A stretch of 56,221 nucleotides of DNA from positions 1 through 56,221 of the forward strand of contig NZ_QLOE01000009.1 of assembly GCF_003264935.1 (NCBI RefSeq), written 5' to 3'. The notes beneath the pieces are model-generated. The model saw nothing but the letters and a program-made list of their open reading frames with translations. It did no database searches and was not told the origin of the DNA. Every line of letters begins with the position of its first letter. The first letter of the stretch is position 1. Source of the stretch: Methanothermobacter tenebrarum. Lineage in GTDB: Archaea; Methanobacteriota; Methanobacteria; Methanobacteriales; DSM-23052. A program made the position numbers and the translations under genes. Shown in pieces: positions 47,342-56,107 of the stretch.

Positions 47342-48085
47342 ATGGTGCTCATCGCCCACATATCAGATCTTCATGTAGGCGCGGAAAACTTTAAAGAGGA
47401 CATACTATTAGAGGCTATAAGGCAGATAAATGACATGGAACCTGATGTTGTCGTTGCTACAGGTGATTTAACAGATAATGGCTACTACCTAGAATTTTTG
47501 CAAGTGGCAAGTTATCTTAGTAATATAGAAAGTCCCCTGGTGGTTGTCCCTGGTAACCATGATGCAAGACATGTAGGTAATGAGACATTCAAAGAGGTTT
47601 TAAAAGAAAAAAAGGGCACATTAACTGTTAATGACGAATTACGAGTAATAGGATTGGATAGTAGTGAACCAGACCTAGATGAGGGGAAGGTAGGAAGGTC
47701 ACAGCAATTATGGATGGAGAAGGAGCTTAAAAAGGCCGCTGAGGCCGACTTGTATAGTGTGATAGCATTACATCATCATATTATACCAGTACCGAAAACC
47801 GGACGTGAAAGGAACGTTCTAGTCGATGCAGGTGACATTTTATGCTCCATTGTCAAATGTGGGGCTAATCTGGTTATCTGCGGCCATAAGCATGTTCCAC
47901 ATGTATGGAGAGTTGAGGACATTTTCTTTGTAACAGCTGGTACAGTAGCATCGCTCAAGCTTCGAGGTAAAGATATTAATTCATATAACACATATTATAT
48001 CGAGGATGATATAATAGAGATAAGATTGAACCAAGTGCAAAGGAAAAGCTATTTGATGGGATCATATAAGCTTTGTTCTAAATAA
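47342..48085 (+). CDS. Metallophosphoesterase (calcineurin-like)
   Basis: 247 aa. Canonical motifs: 'ISDLHVG' (DxH), 'VVATGDLTDNG' (GDxxD), 'VVPGNHD' (GNHD), 'ALHHH' and 'VICGHKHVPH' (GHxH). Two-metal phosphoesterase, similar to Icc/CpdA types; substrate unknown. One base after NAC, so in the same run. Confidence 0.9.
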   Translation: MVLIAHISDLHVGAENFKEDILLEAIRQINDMEPDVVVATGDLTDNGYYLEFLQVASYLSNIESPLVVVPGNHDARHVGNETFKEVLKEKKGTLTVNDELRVIGLDSSEPDLDEGKVGRSQQLWMEKELKKAAEADLYSVIALHHHIIPVPKTGRERNVLVDAGDILCSIVKCGANLVICGHKHVPHVWRVEDIFFVTAGTVASLKLRGKDINSYNTYYIEDDIIEIRLNQVQRKSYLMGSYKLCSK

Positions 48086-48100
48086 TAGAAGGGTGATCAA

Positions 48101-49126
48101 TTGAGGGTTATTATAGATGCATCTAATGTAGCTCATTCTAGAAAGGGAGATGACGACAAGCCCAAGTTAGAGAACATATTAAAGGCCGCTGAAGAACTCC
48201 GTAAACTTGGATACGAGCCTGTTATAATCGCCGATGCATCATTAAAGCACGAAATCGATGATAAGGAAAAATTTAAGAAGTATCTTGAAAAGGGCGAGTT
48301 TAAACAGGTGCCCTCTGGTACTAATGCAGATCACTTCATTTTAAAATTGGCAGAAGAAGAAAATGCTAAAATATTATCAAATGACGCCTTCAAAGAGTAT
48401 TCTGATGAATTTCAGGATATAAGTAGTAGGAGGATACCCTACAATTTCAAGGAAGATAAAATAGTTATCGGCCGGCCATCAAAACCTAAAAGGGTTAAAA
48501 ATATCCTTCAGAAAATCTGTGCAGAAATATTAGTCGAATTCGAGAGGAAGGGCTTCGACTATTATAAGGTTAAAAGGGGTAAAAAATTAAGTGGTATAGC
48601 AATTGCAAAGGAAGCCATTGATAGGATAGAAAAAGTGAAAGAGGAGGGTCTTGAACCAAAACTTGAAGGCTTGCTCACGAAATTACCCCTCTTTGATAAG
48701 TTCATGGAACTCGTTGAGGAAGCTGAAAAAACAGGAGACTTCATAATATTTGTACTTGTAAACCTCCAAGATTATAGAGAAGTTGTTAAATATGCCGGTA
48801 ACATTGCAGTAACAGTCTTCGAACGTTTAAAGTTGGATCACGCCCCCCTCGTCGCTGTTAGAAATGATATTTTCATCAAAAAGGGCCGTTTCGAGGTTAA
48901 TATACTCTATTCTGATGAGGTTATGGAAGAAGCCCCCTATGATATTAACATAATCATCAATGACCATGATTATAATTTTGTAAAGAAGAATTCAAGGAAC
49001 ATTGCAAGTACCATAGCTGCTCGCATAGGATCTTGGAGATTCCCTATAGTCTCTGTGAAGCCTAGCATGTTAATGGAAAAACCTGGAGAATTTGAAGTGG
49101 TCTTGGAGAAGGGAGGAAGCAGTTAA
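48101..49126 (+). CDS. NYN-domain (Zc3h12a-like) ribonuclease with C-terminal conserved domain
   Basis: 341 aa. N-terminal NYN/PIN-like nuclease domain (1-~125): 'IIDASNVAHS' gives Asp and Asn, 'PSGTNADHFILKLAEEENAKILSNDAF' region gives the remaining acidic residues. The rest (about 130-341) is a conserved archaeal region with predicted alpha/beta repeats, no known function. Likely an RNA-processing or decay nuclease. TTG start with GGGTGATC upstream. Confidence 0.75.
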   Translation: MRVIIDASNVAHSRKGDDDKPKLENILKAAEELRKLGYEPVIIADASLKHEIDDKEKFKKYLEKGEFKQVPSGTNADHFILKLAEEENAKILSNDAFKEYSDEFQDISSRRIPYNFKEDKIVIGRPSKPKRVKNILQKICAEILVEFERKGFDYYKVKRGKKLSGIAIAKEAIDRIEKVKEEGLEPKLEGLLTKLPLFDKFMELVEEAEKTGDFIIFVLVNLQDYREVVKYAGNIAVTVFERLKLDHAPLVAVRNDIFIKKGRFEVNILYSDEVMEEAPYDINIIINDHDYNFVKKNSRNIASTIAARIGSWRFPIVSVKPSMLMEKPGEFEVVLEKGGSS

Positions 49127-49127
49127 A

Positions 49128-50333
49128 ATGCTGACAGAGTATATTCTCCGAGCATTACTAGGTTTACTATTAAAAAATAAGGTTTTGGGTATAGGCACCA
49201 AGTATTCCCCAAACAATGCCAGAGAACGCGAATACGTTGACATGATAAACTACACAAAGACCATGCTCATAGAAATAAAAAGAGCAGATATAAACAGCCA
49301 AAACATTTTTAACAATCTTATAAGAGAGGTCGGTTCTGAGAACATCCCCCCCAATAGGAAATTCATCGAATTAGAACCACCCTTGGACAAAGTAGACGAG
49401 TACGCCCTTTTTAGCAACATCATAATAGGCAGCGACCGTTACCTTTACATAGAAGTTTTTAACAAGGCCAAGATAATCAAAGATTTCATAGAACTTCTAA
49501 GAAAAGAAAAGGGAAAGATTATTGAAAAAAGTCCCACAGAAGTCATCGCAAGACTCCCTTCAAAGAATGATGCTATAAGGGCTGCTATAAAACTTATAGG
49601 ATTGGCTAGTGCAAAAAAGATTGGCCTTAGGGCTGCTGTGGGGATGACAGGAGCCGCTGCAATAGAAAGATCCATAAGATTAAACAAGGAAGTTGGTGAA
49701 ATCCCAGGAGTGGGTTTCACAAAACTTGGCGGTGAATTCGCCCTCATATTCCCAACACCATTCAACCCAAAGGAGGGTGAACCATCACCCCATGACAATT
49801 ACCTCTTCATTGATGTTATAAATTCCACAAGTTTTATCGAAGAATATGGTAAAGGAGCCCTAGTCGAGATAATGAACGACATCAAAAGTTACATTGAAAA
49901 GGAATGTAAAGGAAAAATCGAAGGTTACAAGGAAGGTGGGGATGATCTAATCGCTAACCTACCAAGCAAAGACATTGCACTAAGGGCCACAATAGATGCT
50001 GCATGGCATGCACTTGCAAACGGTGCAAAGATAAGAGCAGGAATAGGTAAAACTAGAAGAGAAGCAGCTGAAAGAGCACAACTTGCAGATGATATAAAAT
50101 TGTGGAACCCTGCTACTGTCATAATATTCGATGTTGCAGATGGACTCTACGGCTATTTCATCCCCAACCCCTTTACTAGAGCTGTCATAGATTACCTATT
50201 CAATGAAAAATCAAAGCTCATCATAATATTCATCTTCGTTTTCATGGCAACATTCCTAGGCTGGAATCTCGGATACTGGCAACTAGGACTACTTGCAATA
50301 TTACTCGTAATATTATATGGGGCCACTACCTAG
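49128..50333 (+). CDS. Membrane-anchored tandem GGDEF-like / GTP-cyclohydrolase-III-like protein
   Basis: 401 aa. Two similar halves can be aligned: 'ARLPSKNDAIRAAI...LRAAVGMT' (first) and 'ANLPSKDIALRATI...IRAGIGKT' (second). The second half has 'YLFIDVINSTSFIEEYG', then 'GGDDLIANLP' at the place of the GGDEF/GGDN loop, then 'AGIGKTRREAAERAQLADD', the same order as in archaeal GTP cyclohydrolase III. The first half lacks the GGDD loop. Two C-terminal transmembrane helices (about 355-400) anchor it. Possible nucleotide-binding or cyclase-type enzyme; activity is inferred only from pattern. ATG at 49128 preceded by GGGAGG; the frame reaches back to 49092. Confidence 0.6.
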   Translation: MLTEYILRALLGLLLKNKVLGIGTKYSPNNAREREYVDMINYTKTMLIEIKRADINSQNIFNNLIREVGSENIPPNRKFIELEPPLDKVDEYALFSNIIIGSDRYLYIEVFNKAKIIKDFIELLRKEKGKIIEKSPTEVIARLPSKNDAIRAAIKLIGLASAKKIGLRAAVGMTGAAAIERSIRLNKEVGEIPGVGFTKLGGEFALIFPTPFNPKEGEPSPHDNYLFIDVINSTSFIEEYGKGALVEIMNDIKSYIEKECKGKIEGYKEGGDDLIANLPSKDIALRATIDAAWHALANGAKIRAGIGKTRREAAERAQLADDIKLWNPATVIIFDVADGLYGYFIPNPFTRAVIDYLFNEKSKLIIIFIFVFMATFLGWNLGYWQLGLLAILLVILYGATT

Positions 50334-50341
50334 AAAATCTC

Positions 50342-50363
50342 GATCATATCTTCTAATATGATC
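50342..50363. promoter_or_regulatory. Perfect 8-bp inverted repeat (GATCATAT / ATATGATC)
   Basis: GATCATAT, six-base loop, ATATGATC directly after the membrane GGDEF-like gene and before the small membrane protein. It may be a terminator stem or an operator; the lack of a following T run makes an operator or processing site possible. Confidence 0.4.
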
Positions 50364-50411
50364 TTAAATTATTTAAAGGATTATCTCTAATATAATCTGG
50401 GGAGTTTTACA

Positions 50412-50642
50412 ATGCGACCCGAAACCGAAGCTAAAATAATTGTTGCACTTTTAATATCATTGATAGCGTTTGGTTGTGGCTCCTGTCTAGGGATAATATT
50501 AGCAATATCACCTGGAAATATCAGCCCAAAACCCGCCTATAACAATACAAGCCTAGAGATCCCAAATCCGAACGAATACGTGCCACAGGTTAACGAGACG
50601 ATTACAAGTAACATGACAAATCCCAACGAATACAATCCATAA
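50412..50642 (+). CDS. Small membrane or secreted protein, unknown function
   Basis: 76 aa. One N-terminal hydrophobic helix (residues ~8-32) with two Cys ('FGCGSCLG'), then a Pro/Asn-rich tail with the repeated unit N-P-N-E-Y (twice as 'PNPNEYVP' and 'NPNEYNP') and several N-x-T/S sequons suited to archaeal N-glycosylation. GGGGAG lies before the ATG. No family recognised. A real gene by its RBS, signal-like start and spacing. Confidence 0.6.
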   Translation: MRPETEAKIIVALLISLIAFGCGSCLGIILAISPGNISPKPAYNNTSLEIPNPNEYVPQVNETITSNMTNPNEYNP

Positions 50643-50682
50643 TAGTGTGACTAATCATCTGTGAATAGTAGGAGGAGCGCCC

Positions 50683-51873
50683 GTGAAGATGATAGAGGGT
50701 GGAGTATGCGCAGTAGATAACATACTCGCCTGGGGGTCCAGGAAAGGAAAATATGGTCTTGGCATATTATATGCTGGTAAAAGCACCGCTGCAGCCGTCT
50801 TCACTTCTAATAAGATAAAAGCCGAACCCATAAAATTAACCATGAAGCACTTAAAAGATGGTAGACTATCAGCCATCATAGCCAACAGTGGTAATGCCAA
50901 TTGCTTCACAGGCCCAGAGGGCATGGAGGATGCTCAGAGAATGGCCAAATTCGTAGCCGAGGGTCTTTCAATCCCAGAGGACATGGTTGCCGTGGCTTCC
51001 ACAGGTGTCATAGGCAGAAAAATGCCCATGAACATAATAGAACCCCTCACTCAAAAGGTTCTAGGAGGCCTCGAAAATTCACCTAGGGGGTCTAGGAGAT
51101 TCGCAGAGGCGATAATGACTACCGACACGTTCCCAAAGGAGTTTGCAGTTGAATTCGAACTCGAGGATGGTAACAAGGCTAGGATAGGTGGCGTGGCCAA
51201 GGGTTCAGGTATGATAGCCCCTAACATGGCTACAATGCTCTCATTCATAACCACAGATGTTAAGGCATCATCATCACAGTTAAAAGAGGCTCTCAGGACA
51301 GCCGTAGATGAGACCTTTAACATGGTAATAGTCGATGGGGATGAAAGCACCAATGATATGGTCATATTAATGGCAACTGGAAAATCAGGAGAAATAGATG
51401 ATAATTTCCAAGAAGCATTAAATTTAACATGCAGAGAACTCGCGAAGATGATAGCAAAGGATGGTGAAGGAGCAACCAAGTACATGGAGGTGGAAGTTTT
51501 AAATGCCAAATCCCAAAAAGATGCCAGGAGAGTGGCGAGGACAGTTGCAAGCTCCTCTCTTGTTAAAACAGCACTATTTGGAGCAGATCCCAACTGGGGT
51601 AGGATCATAGCCGCGATAGGATACTCAGGGGCTGTGATAGATGAAAAAAAAGTGTCAATCATCCTAGAAAGTGAAAATAGAAACATTGAACTTATAAAGG
51701 AAGGAATGATAGCCTCGGAAAACAACAGGGGACTTAAAATAGCTGCAGATATTATGAATGAAGATGAGATAAGAATCATAATAGATCTGGGAATAGGTAA
51801 AGAAAAAGCAAAGGCCTATGGCTGCGACCTAACATATGATTATGTGAAAATAAATGCAGAATACACAACATAG
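50683..51873 (+). CDS. argJ: Glutamate N-acetyltransferase / amino-acid acetyltransferase
   Basis: 396 aa. 'VFTSNKIKAEPI', 'IANSGNANCFTG', and the autocleavage site in 'GSGMIAPNMATMLSFITTD' where Thr becomes the nucleophile of the beta chain. 'DPNWGRIIAAIGYSG' is the C-terminal signature. It transfers acetyl groups from N-acetylornithine to glutamate in arginine synthesis. GTG start at 50683 with AGGAGGAG upstream. It lies just ahead of argB. Confidence 0.95.
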   Translation: MKMIEGGVCAVDNILAWGSRKGKYGLGILYAGKSTAAAVFTSNKIKAEPIKLTMKHLKDGRLSAIIANSGNANCFTGPEGMEDAQRMAKFVAEGLSIPEDMVAVASTGVIGRKMPMNIIEPLTQKVLGGLENSPRGSRRFAEAIMTTDTFPKEFAVEFELEDGNKARIGGVAKGSGMIAPNMATMLSFITTDVKASSSQLKEALRTAVDETFNMVIVDGDESTNDMVILMATGKSGEIDDNFQEALNLTCRELAKMIAKDGEGATKYMEVEVLNAKSQKDARRVARTVASSSLVKTALFGADPNWGRIIAAIGYSGAVIDEKKVSIILESENRNIELIKEGMIASENNRGLKIAADIMNEDEIRIIIDLGIGKEKAKAYGCDLTYDYVKINAEYTT

Positions 51874-51888
51874 GAGTTGCAATGTGGG

Positions 51889-52770
51889 ATGAAAACAGTC
51901 GAAATCCTTGTCGAAGCTTTACCATACATTAAACGGTTCCATGGCAAAAAGATCTTGATAAAGTATGGTGGACATGCCATGATACAAGAAGAAGCCATGG
52001 ATTCCACAGCAAGAGACACCGTACTCTTAAAATATGTTGGGATGGAGCCAATCGTAGTTCATGGTGGAGGACCGGAAATATCCAGGGCAATGAACAAAAT
52101 GGGGAAAGAACCAAAATTCATTGAAGGTTTAAGAGTGACAGACGAGGAGACAATGGAAATAGTTAAAATGGTCCTCGTAGGTAAAATAAACACGAGTATA
52201 GTGTCAAAGATATGCTTCCACGGGGGTAAAGGCATAGGATTATCAGGAAAGGACAGCCAACTCTTACTTGCCAAGAAAAAAGCACCCCATATAATCAAGG
52301 ATGAAAAAACTGGAGAAGAGCTCGAAATAGACCTTGGACTAGTTGGTGAGATAGAATCTGTAAACCCTGAAATATTGGAGATGCTGACAAGCAATGGTTA
52401 CATTCCCATAATATCACCCATAGGGATCGATAAGAATGCTGAAACCTTAAATTTGAATGCTGATACCGTTGCCGGTGAAGTAGCTGCGAAGGTCGGTGCA
52501 GAGAAACTCATATTACTCACAGATGTTCCAGGTATCCTAGAGGATCCGAACGACCCAGATACTCTCATAGAAAAAATTAACATAAGCGAATTGGATGATC
52601 TCATCAAAGAAGGTATAATAAAAGGCGGAATGCTCCCAAAGGCCCTTACATGTATCCAGGCGATAAGAGATGGGGTTTCATCAGCACATATCATCGATGG
52701 ACGGATCAAACATTCCCTACTCCTGGAAATATTCACAAAGAAGGGCATAGGAACCATGATAACAAAGTAA
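51889..52770 (+). CDS. argB: Acetylglutamate kinase
   Basis: 293 aa amino-acid kinase. '[10 protein letters not shown]', '[10 protein letters not shown]', '[26 protein letters not shown]' (about residues 187-212) and '[11 protein letters not shown]' are ArgB signatures. It phosphorylates N-acetylglutamate after ArgJ. The frame opens at a TTG at 51877; the ATG at 51889 fits the AGGAG at 51872-51876 better. Confidence 0.96.
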   Translation: MKTVEILVEALPYIKRFHGKKILIKYGGHAMIQEEAMDSTARDTVLLKYVGMEPIVVHGGGPEISRAMNKMGKEPKFIEGLRVTDEETMEIVKMVLVGKINTSIVSKICFHGGKGIGLSGKDSQLLLAKKKAPHIIKDEKTGEELEIDLGLVGEIESVNPEILEMLTSNGYIPIISPIGIDKNAETLNLNADTVAGEVAAKVGAEKLILLTDVPGILEDPNDPDTLIEKINISELDDLIKEGIIKGGMLPKALTCIQAIRDGVSSAHIIDGRIKHSLLLEIFTKKGIGTMITK

Positions 52771-52904
52771 ACCACCATAGAATCTTAATGGTCTAAAAGA
52801 TCCATTCCAACAACGCATTTTGAATAAAACACCCTTTCTATCCCTAAATTTTATATAAAGGGTTTCTCCTTTTTTTTATAAGTTTCAAAGTCGATAAATT
52901 CACC

Positions 52905-52940
52905 TTTATATTTGAAGCAACCTATTATTAATTGGGGGTG
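52905..52940 (+). promoter_or_regulatory. Promoter of the ABC exporter operon
   Basis: TTTATATTTG at 52905-52914 as TATA box and a GGGGGTGG ribosome binding site near 52934-52940, before the ATG at 52946. A second TATA-like TTTTATAAG lies at 52874-52882. The 175-base gap after argB supports a new unit. Confidence 0.45.
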
Positions 52941-52945
52941 GATTA

Positions 52946-53677
52946 ATGGAGACAGGAGCTGATCATGCCATTCTAACACTGAATCTAACAAAAAAGTTTG
53001 GAGAATTTTGCGCTGTAAATGCCTTAAATTTGAAAGTCAAAAAAGGGGAAATTTACGGGCTTTTAGGCCCGAATGGGGCTGGTAAGACAACCACGATCAA
53101 AATGCTCTGCGGGATTTCAAAGGCAACTTCGGGAAAAGCATTTATCCTAGGAAAGAGAGTACCTGATAAAATCGTGGCGCGAGAGATAGGTTACATGCCA
53201 CAAGAGACAGCACTCTATGACAACTTGACCATTGAAGAAAATCTAGAATTTTATGGGGAAATATTCAACCTCAAAGATGATCAGATATCTAATAAAATCC
53301 AAAAACTGCTTGATTTCATAAATCTCAAAGATTGGGGGGATGAAATTGTTAGAAACTTGAGTGGTGGGATGAAACATCGCGTATCACTGGCATGTGCACT
53401 AATCCATGAGCCCAAAATCCTTTTTCTTGATGAACCCACAGTTGGGATTGACCCAGAACTTAGGGTCTCATTCTGGGACTACTTCAAAGAACTCAAAAAA
53501 TCAGGGAAAACTATTCTTATAACAACACATTATATGGATGAAGCAAGACATTGTGACCGCATAGGGTTTATGAGGGCTGGAAAGTTAATAGCAGAGGATA
53601 AACCACAACAAATGCTCATAAAAACTGGTACAGAGTCGCTTGAAGACGCGTTCCTAAAAATTGGGGTGGGGCCATGA
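52946..53677 (+). CDS. ABC transporter ATP-binding protein (DrrA/CcmA-like)
   Basis: 243 aa. Walker A 'GPNGAGKTTT', Q-loop 'MPQETALY', signature 'LSGGMKHR', Walker B 'ILFLDEPTVGID', switch His 'TTHYMDEA'. Class typical of ABC-2 exporters for drugs or lipids. Overlaps the permease gene by four bases (ATGA). Confidence 0.95.
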   Translation: METGADHAILTLNLTKKFGEFCAVNALNLKVKKGEIYGLLGPNGAGKTTTIKMLCGISKATSGKAFILGKRVPDKIVAREIGYMPQETALYDNLTIEENLEFYGEIFNLKDDQISNKIQKLLDFINLKDWGDEIVRNLSGGMKHRVSLACALIHEPKILFLDEPTVGIDPELRVSFWDYFKELKKSGKTILITTHYMDEARHCDRIGFMRAGKLIAEDKPQQMLIKTGTESLEDAFLKIGVGP

Positions 53678-54843
53678 ATCTCCGAAGAATATTAGCCGTG
53701 ACTAAAAGGGTTTTCAGAGACATTAAAAATGATAAAAGAACCATCGGATTAATGCTCATAGCCCCAATCTTTGCAATGTTCGTTTTTGGATTGGCCTTCA
53801 GTGGAAATGTTGAAGATATTCATGTTATAGTAGTCAACCATGACCAAGGATTCCAGACACCAAACGGTGAAAACATCTCTTTTTCAGATAAAATTTTATC
53901 AAATCTTAATAATGAAACTTTGGACATTGAGTACATGGACGACGAAGACAAAGCCATCAGAAAAATCGAAGATGGAAATGTGTATGCAGTTATAATTTTC
54001 CCTGAAAACTTCACCAGAAACGCTTACCTAGGAGTTGAAAAATTTAGTCCATCATTTATGCGCAATTCTACAGTCGATTCACTACCCCAAGCCCAGATCA
54101 TGATAAAAGATGATGAAAGCATTACAACCATTAAAAATTCTATAATAGGAGCTGTCCAGGAAGCAATAACCGAGACAATGAAAGATGAGGGTATAAAATT
54201 CCCAGTTAAAGTTACTCAAGATGCAATCTATGCTAAAGACGCGGATTTTATAGATTCCTTCGTCCCGGGGATCATGGCCTTCGTTGTTTTCCTATTAGCA
54301 ACACTCCTCACGCTACTTGCATTTGTCGGTGAGAGAATTTCAGGCACACTAGATAGGCTCATGGCAACACCACTCCAAGAAAGCGAGATAGTATTAGGCT
54401 ACGCTTTAGCATTTGGGACAATAGGGATGATACAAGCGGCATTTCTCCTTACAGTGGCTGTGCTAGTCTTCAACATTATGATCCTTGGAAACGTTCTTTT
54501 AGCATTCTTTGTAGTGGCGCTCTTGGCGGTGGTCTCCCAAGCACTAGGCATATTGTTATCAAGCCTTGCGAAGAGAGAAGGACAAGTAATCCAATTCATA
54601 CCCTTCATAATACTCCCCGCTTTCCTGCTTTCAGGCGTTTTCTGGCCCATAGAAGCAATCCCAAGGTGGTTAAGGCCATTTTCATATATGGTCCCTCCGA
54701 CTTATGCAGTGGATGCTTGCCGTGCAATTATGCTCAAAGGATGGGGAGTCTCTAAGATCTGGCCTAATATCATCGCCCTTGTAATTTTTGCCATCTTTTT
54801 CCTTATGGTTGCGGTTTGGTCCTTGAAAAAGGGGAAAGATTGA
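53674..54843 (+). CDS. ABC-2 type transporter permease (YhgE/DrrB-like)
   Basis: 389 aa. One N-terminal helix, a large extracytoplasmic domain (about residues 45-190, 'VIVVNHDQGFQTPNGENISF'), then five C-terminal helices with 'GERISGTLDRLMATPL' and 'LPAFLLSGVFWPIEAIPRWLR' (about residues 312-332), the ABC-2 signature. Works with the preceding ATPase as an exporter; substrate unknown. Confidence 0.93.
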   Translation: MNLRRILAVTKRVFRDIKNDKRTIGLMLIAPIFAMFVFGLAFSGNVEDIHVIVVNHDQGFQTPNGENISFSDKILSNLNNETLDIEYMDDEDKAIRKIEDGNVYAVIIFPENFTRNAYLGVEKFSPSFMRNSTVDSLPQAQIMIKDDESITTIKNSIIGAVQEAITETMKDEGIKFPVKVTQDAIYAKDADFIDSFVPGIMAFVVFLLATLLTLLAFVGERISGTLDRLMATPLQESEIVLGYALAFGTIGMIQAAFLLTVAVLVFNIMILGNVLLAFFVVALLAVVSQALGILLSSLAKREGQVIQFIPFIILPAFLLSGVFWPIEAIPRWLRPFSYMVPPTYAVDACRAIMLKGWGVSKIWPNIIALVIFAIFFLMVAVWSLKKGKD

Positions 54844-54847
54844 AAAT

Positions 54848-54900
54848 TTGATAAAATCTCCCCAATTCTCTTTGAAGGGAATCGGAATTTATCATTTTTG
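54848..54900. terminator. Putative bidirectional terminator hairpin
   Basis: TGATAAA (54849-54855) pairs with TTTATCA (54888-54894), with an inner ATTC/GAAT pairing, and a T5 run follows at 54895-54899. It lies between the converging permease and acyltransferase genes. Confidence 0.45.
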
Positions 54901-54907
54901 GTGTGGT

Positions 54908-56005
54908 TTAGCCTTTGATCCCGAATAGGAATCTGAATCCTTTGATTCTTCTAACCAGTTCGATTGTGGCTATGGTAGATATGAAACTAAGGCAAATGAT
55001 TAGGATTATTTGTAGTGGTTGGTTGGGTGTCCAGTTTATAATGTAATAGGCGAACATGTTGATCCAGGGTAAATGGAAGATGTAAATGGGGAATGACACC
55101 GCCGAAAGGTAGAGTGTTTTTGAGGTTTTAAATTCTAGGTAATGTTTACCCATTCCCATCACACCAAGGACTCCCAGCCACATTATAGAATTTTCAAATA
55201 TTTTCATTATAAATGCGCCTATGAATGATTGAAAAGTGGATTGGCTGCTATTATTTACCGTGGAACCTATATTAGGTACACTTATCAAGAGATAGAAGAT
55301 GTTTATAGCTAGAAATGAGATGAAAAGTGGCCATCTTTTATCTTCCAATTTCTGCTGGACTCCTTCATCAGATAATAAAAAGTAACCGAAAATAAAAACT
55401 AGAAAGAATTGTAATATGCTTTTTTCAGGGTATAAATTCAAGAAAAGGCTGCCAAAGGCTAAGGGAATGATCAATGATAATAGTTTAGGTATGGTTACCT
55501 TTTCTAGGGGAATTTCCCATTTTCCATTTTTATACTTCATGATAATTGGAAGTGCAATCAAAGAGACTATAAAGAGGTACAAAAGAAACCATAGGTGGCC
55601 TATGAGTATTCCTGACTTTAGATTGGGCAACCAGTGGGTGAAAAAATCCAGCCAAAAGTCGAGGAAACTTCCAGTATATCCACTGTAGAGTGAACCAAAG
55701 TATACGCTTACTGGTATTACAAGGATCATCCCTGCTACTGTGGGGATTAATAGTTTTGATATTCTTTCCTTGAGATATTCGCTTGCACTTCTCTTTTTCA
55801 ATGAATAATAGGTGGCTATTCCTGCTATGGTGAAAAGTAATTGCATAAACCAAGGTGCCAAACTCAAGATGAAAGTATTGGCAATAACAGAGTTCCCAGC
55901 ATGGAAATAGTATGATCCAATATTACTGTAGATGAGTAACACATGATATGGGAACAAAAGCAAAATTATAAGCCAGCGTAGATTATCAAGATAATATTTT
56001 CTCAT
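54908..56005 (-). CDS. Acyltransferase-3 family membrane protein
   Basis: 365 aa with about ten transmembrane helices. 'YYLDNLRWLIILLLFPYHV' is the N-terminal acyltransferase-3 signature with the catalytic-type His (R...H). 'YLSAVSFPIYIFHLPW' is the late family block. Relatives transfer acetyl or other acyl groups to surface sugars. The frame reaches 56053, but the ATG at 56005 has GGAG at good spacing and starts the conserved block. Confidence 0.85.
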   Translation of the reverse strand: MRKYYLDNLRWLIILLLFPYHVLLIYSNIGSYYFHAGNSVIANTFILSLAPWFMQLLFTIAGIATYYSLKKRSASEYLKERISKLLIPTVAGMILVIPVSVYFGSLYSGYTGSFLDFWLDFFTHWLPNLKSGILIGHLWFLLYLFIVSLIALPIIMKYKNGKWEIPLEKVTIPKLLSLIIPLAFGSLFLNLYPEKSILQFFLVFIFGYFLLSDEGVQQKLEDKRWPLFISFLAINIFYLLISVPNIGSTVNNSSQSTFQSFIGAFIMKIFENSIMWLGVLGVMGMGKHYLEFKTSKTLYLSAVSFPIYIFHLPWINMFAYYIINWTPNQPLQIILIICLSFISTIATIELVRRIKGFRFLFGIKG

Positions 56006-56107
56006 TTTTATTGCTCCATCCTGACCAAAGATTTCTACTTGAAAGATTTTCAAACATTTTCAAAAGTGTGAAGATGGATAAAATCATTAGTTAAAAAAAG
56101 AATCGTG

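Noticed and set aside
51051-51779. Open frame of 242 codons on the minus strand
   Set aside because: Lies fully antisense to argJ, which has all its signatures; the antisense product is Ser/Leu/Pro-rich and not protein-like.
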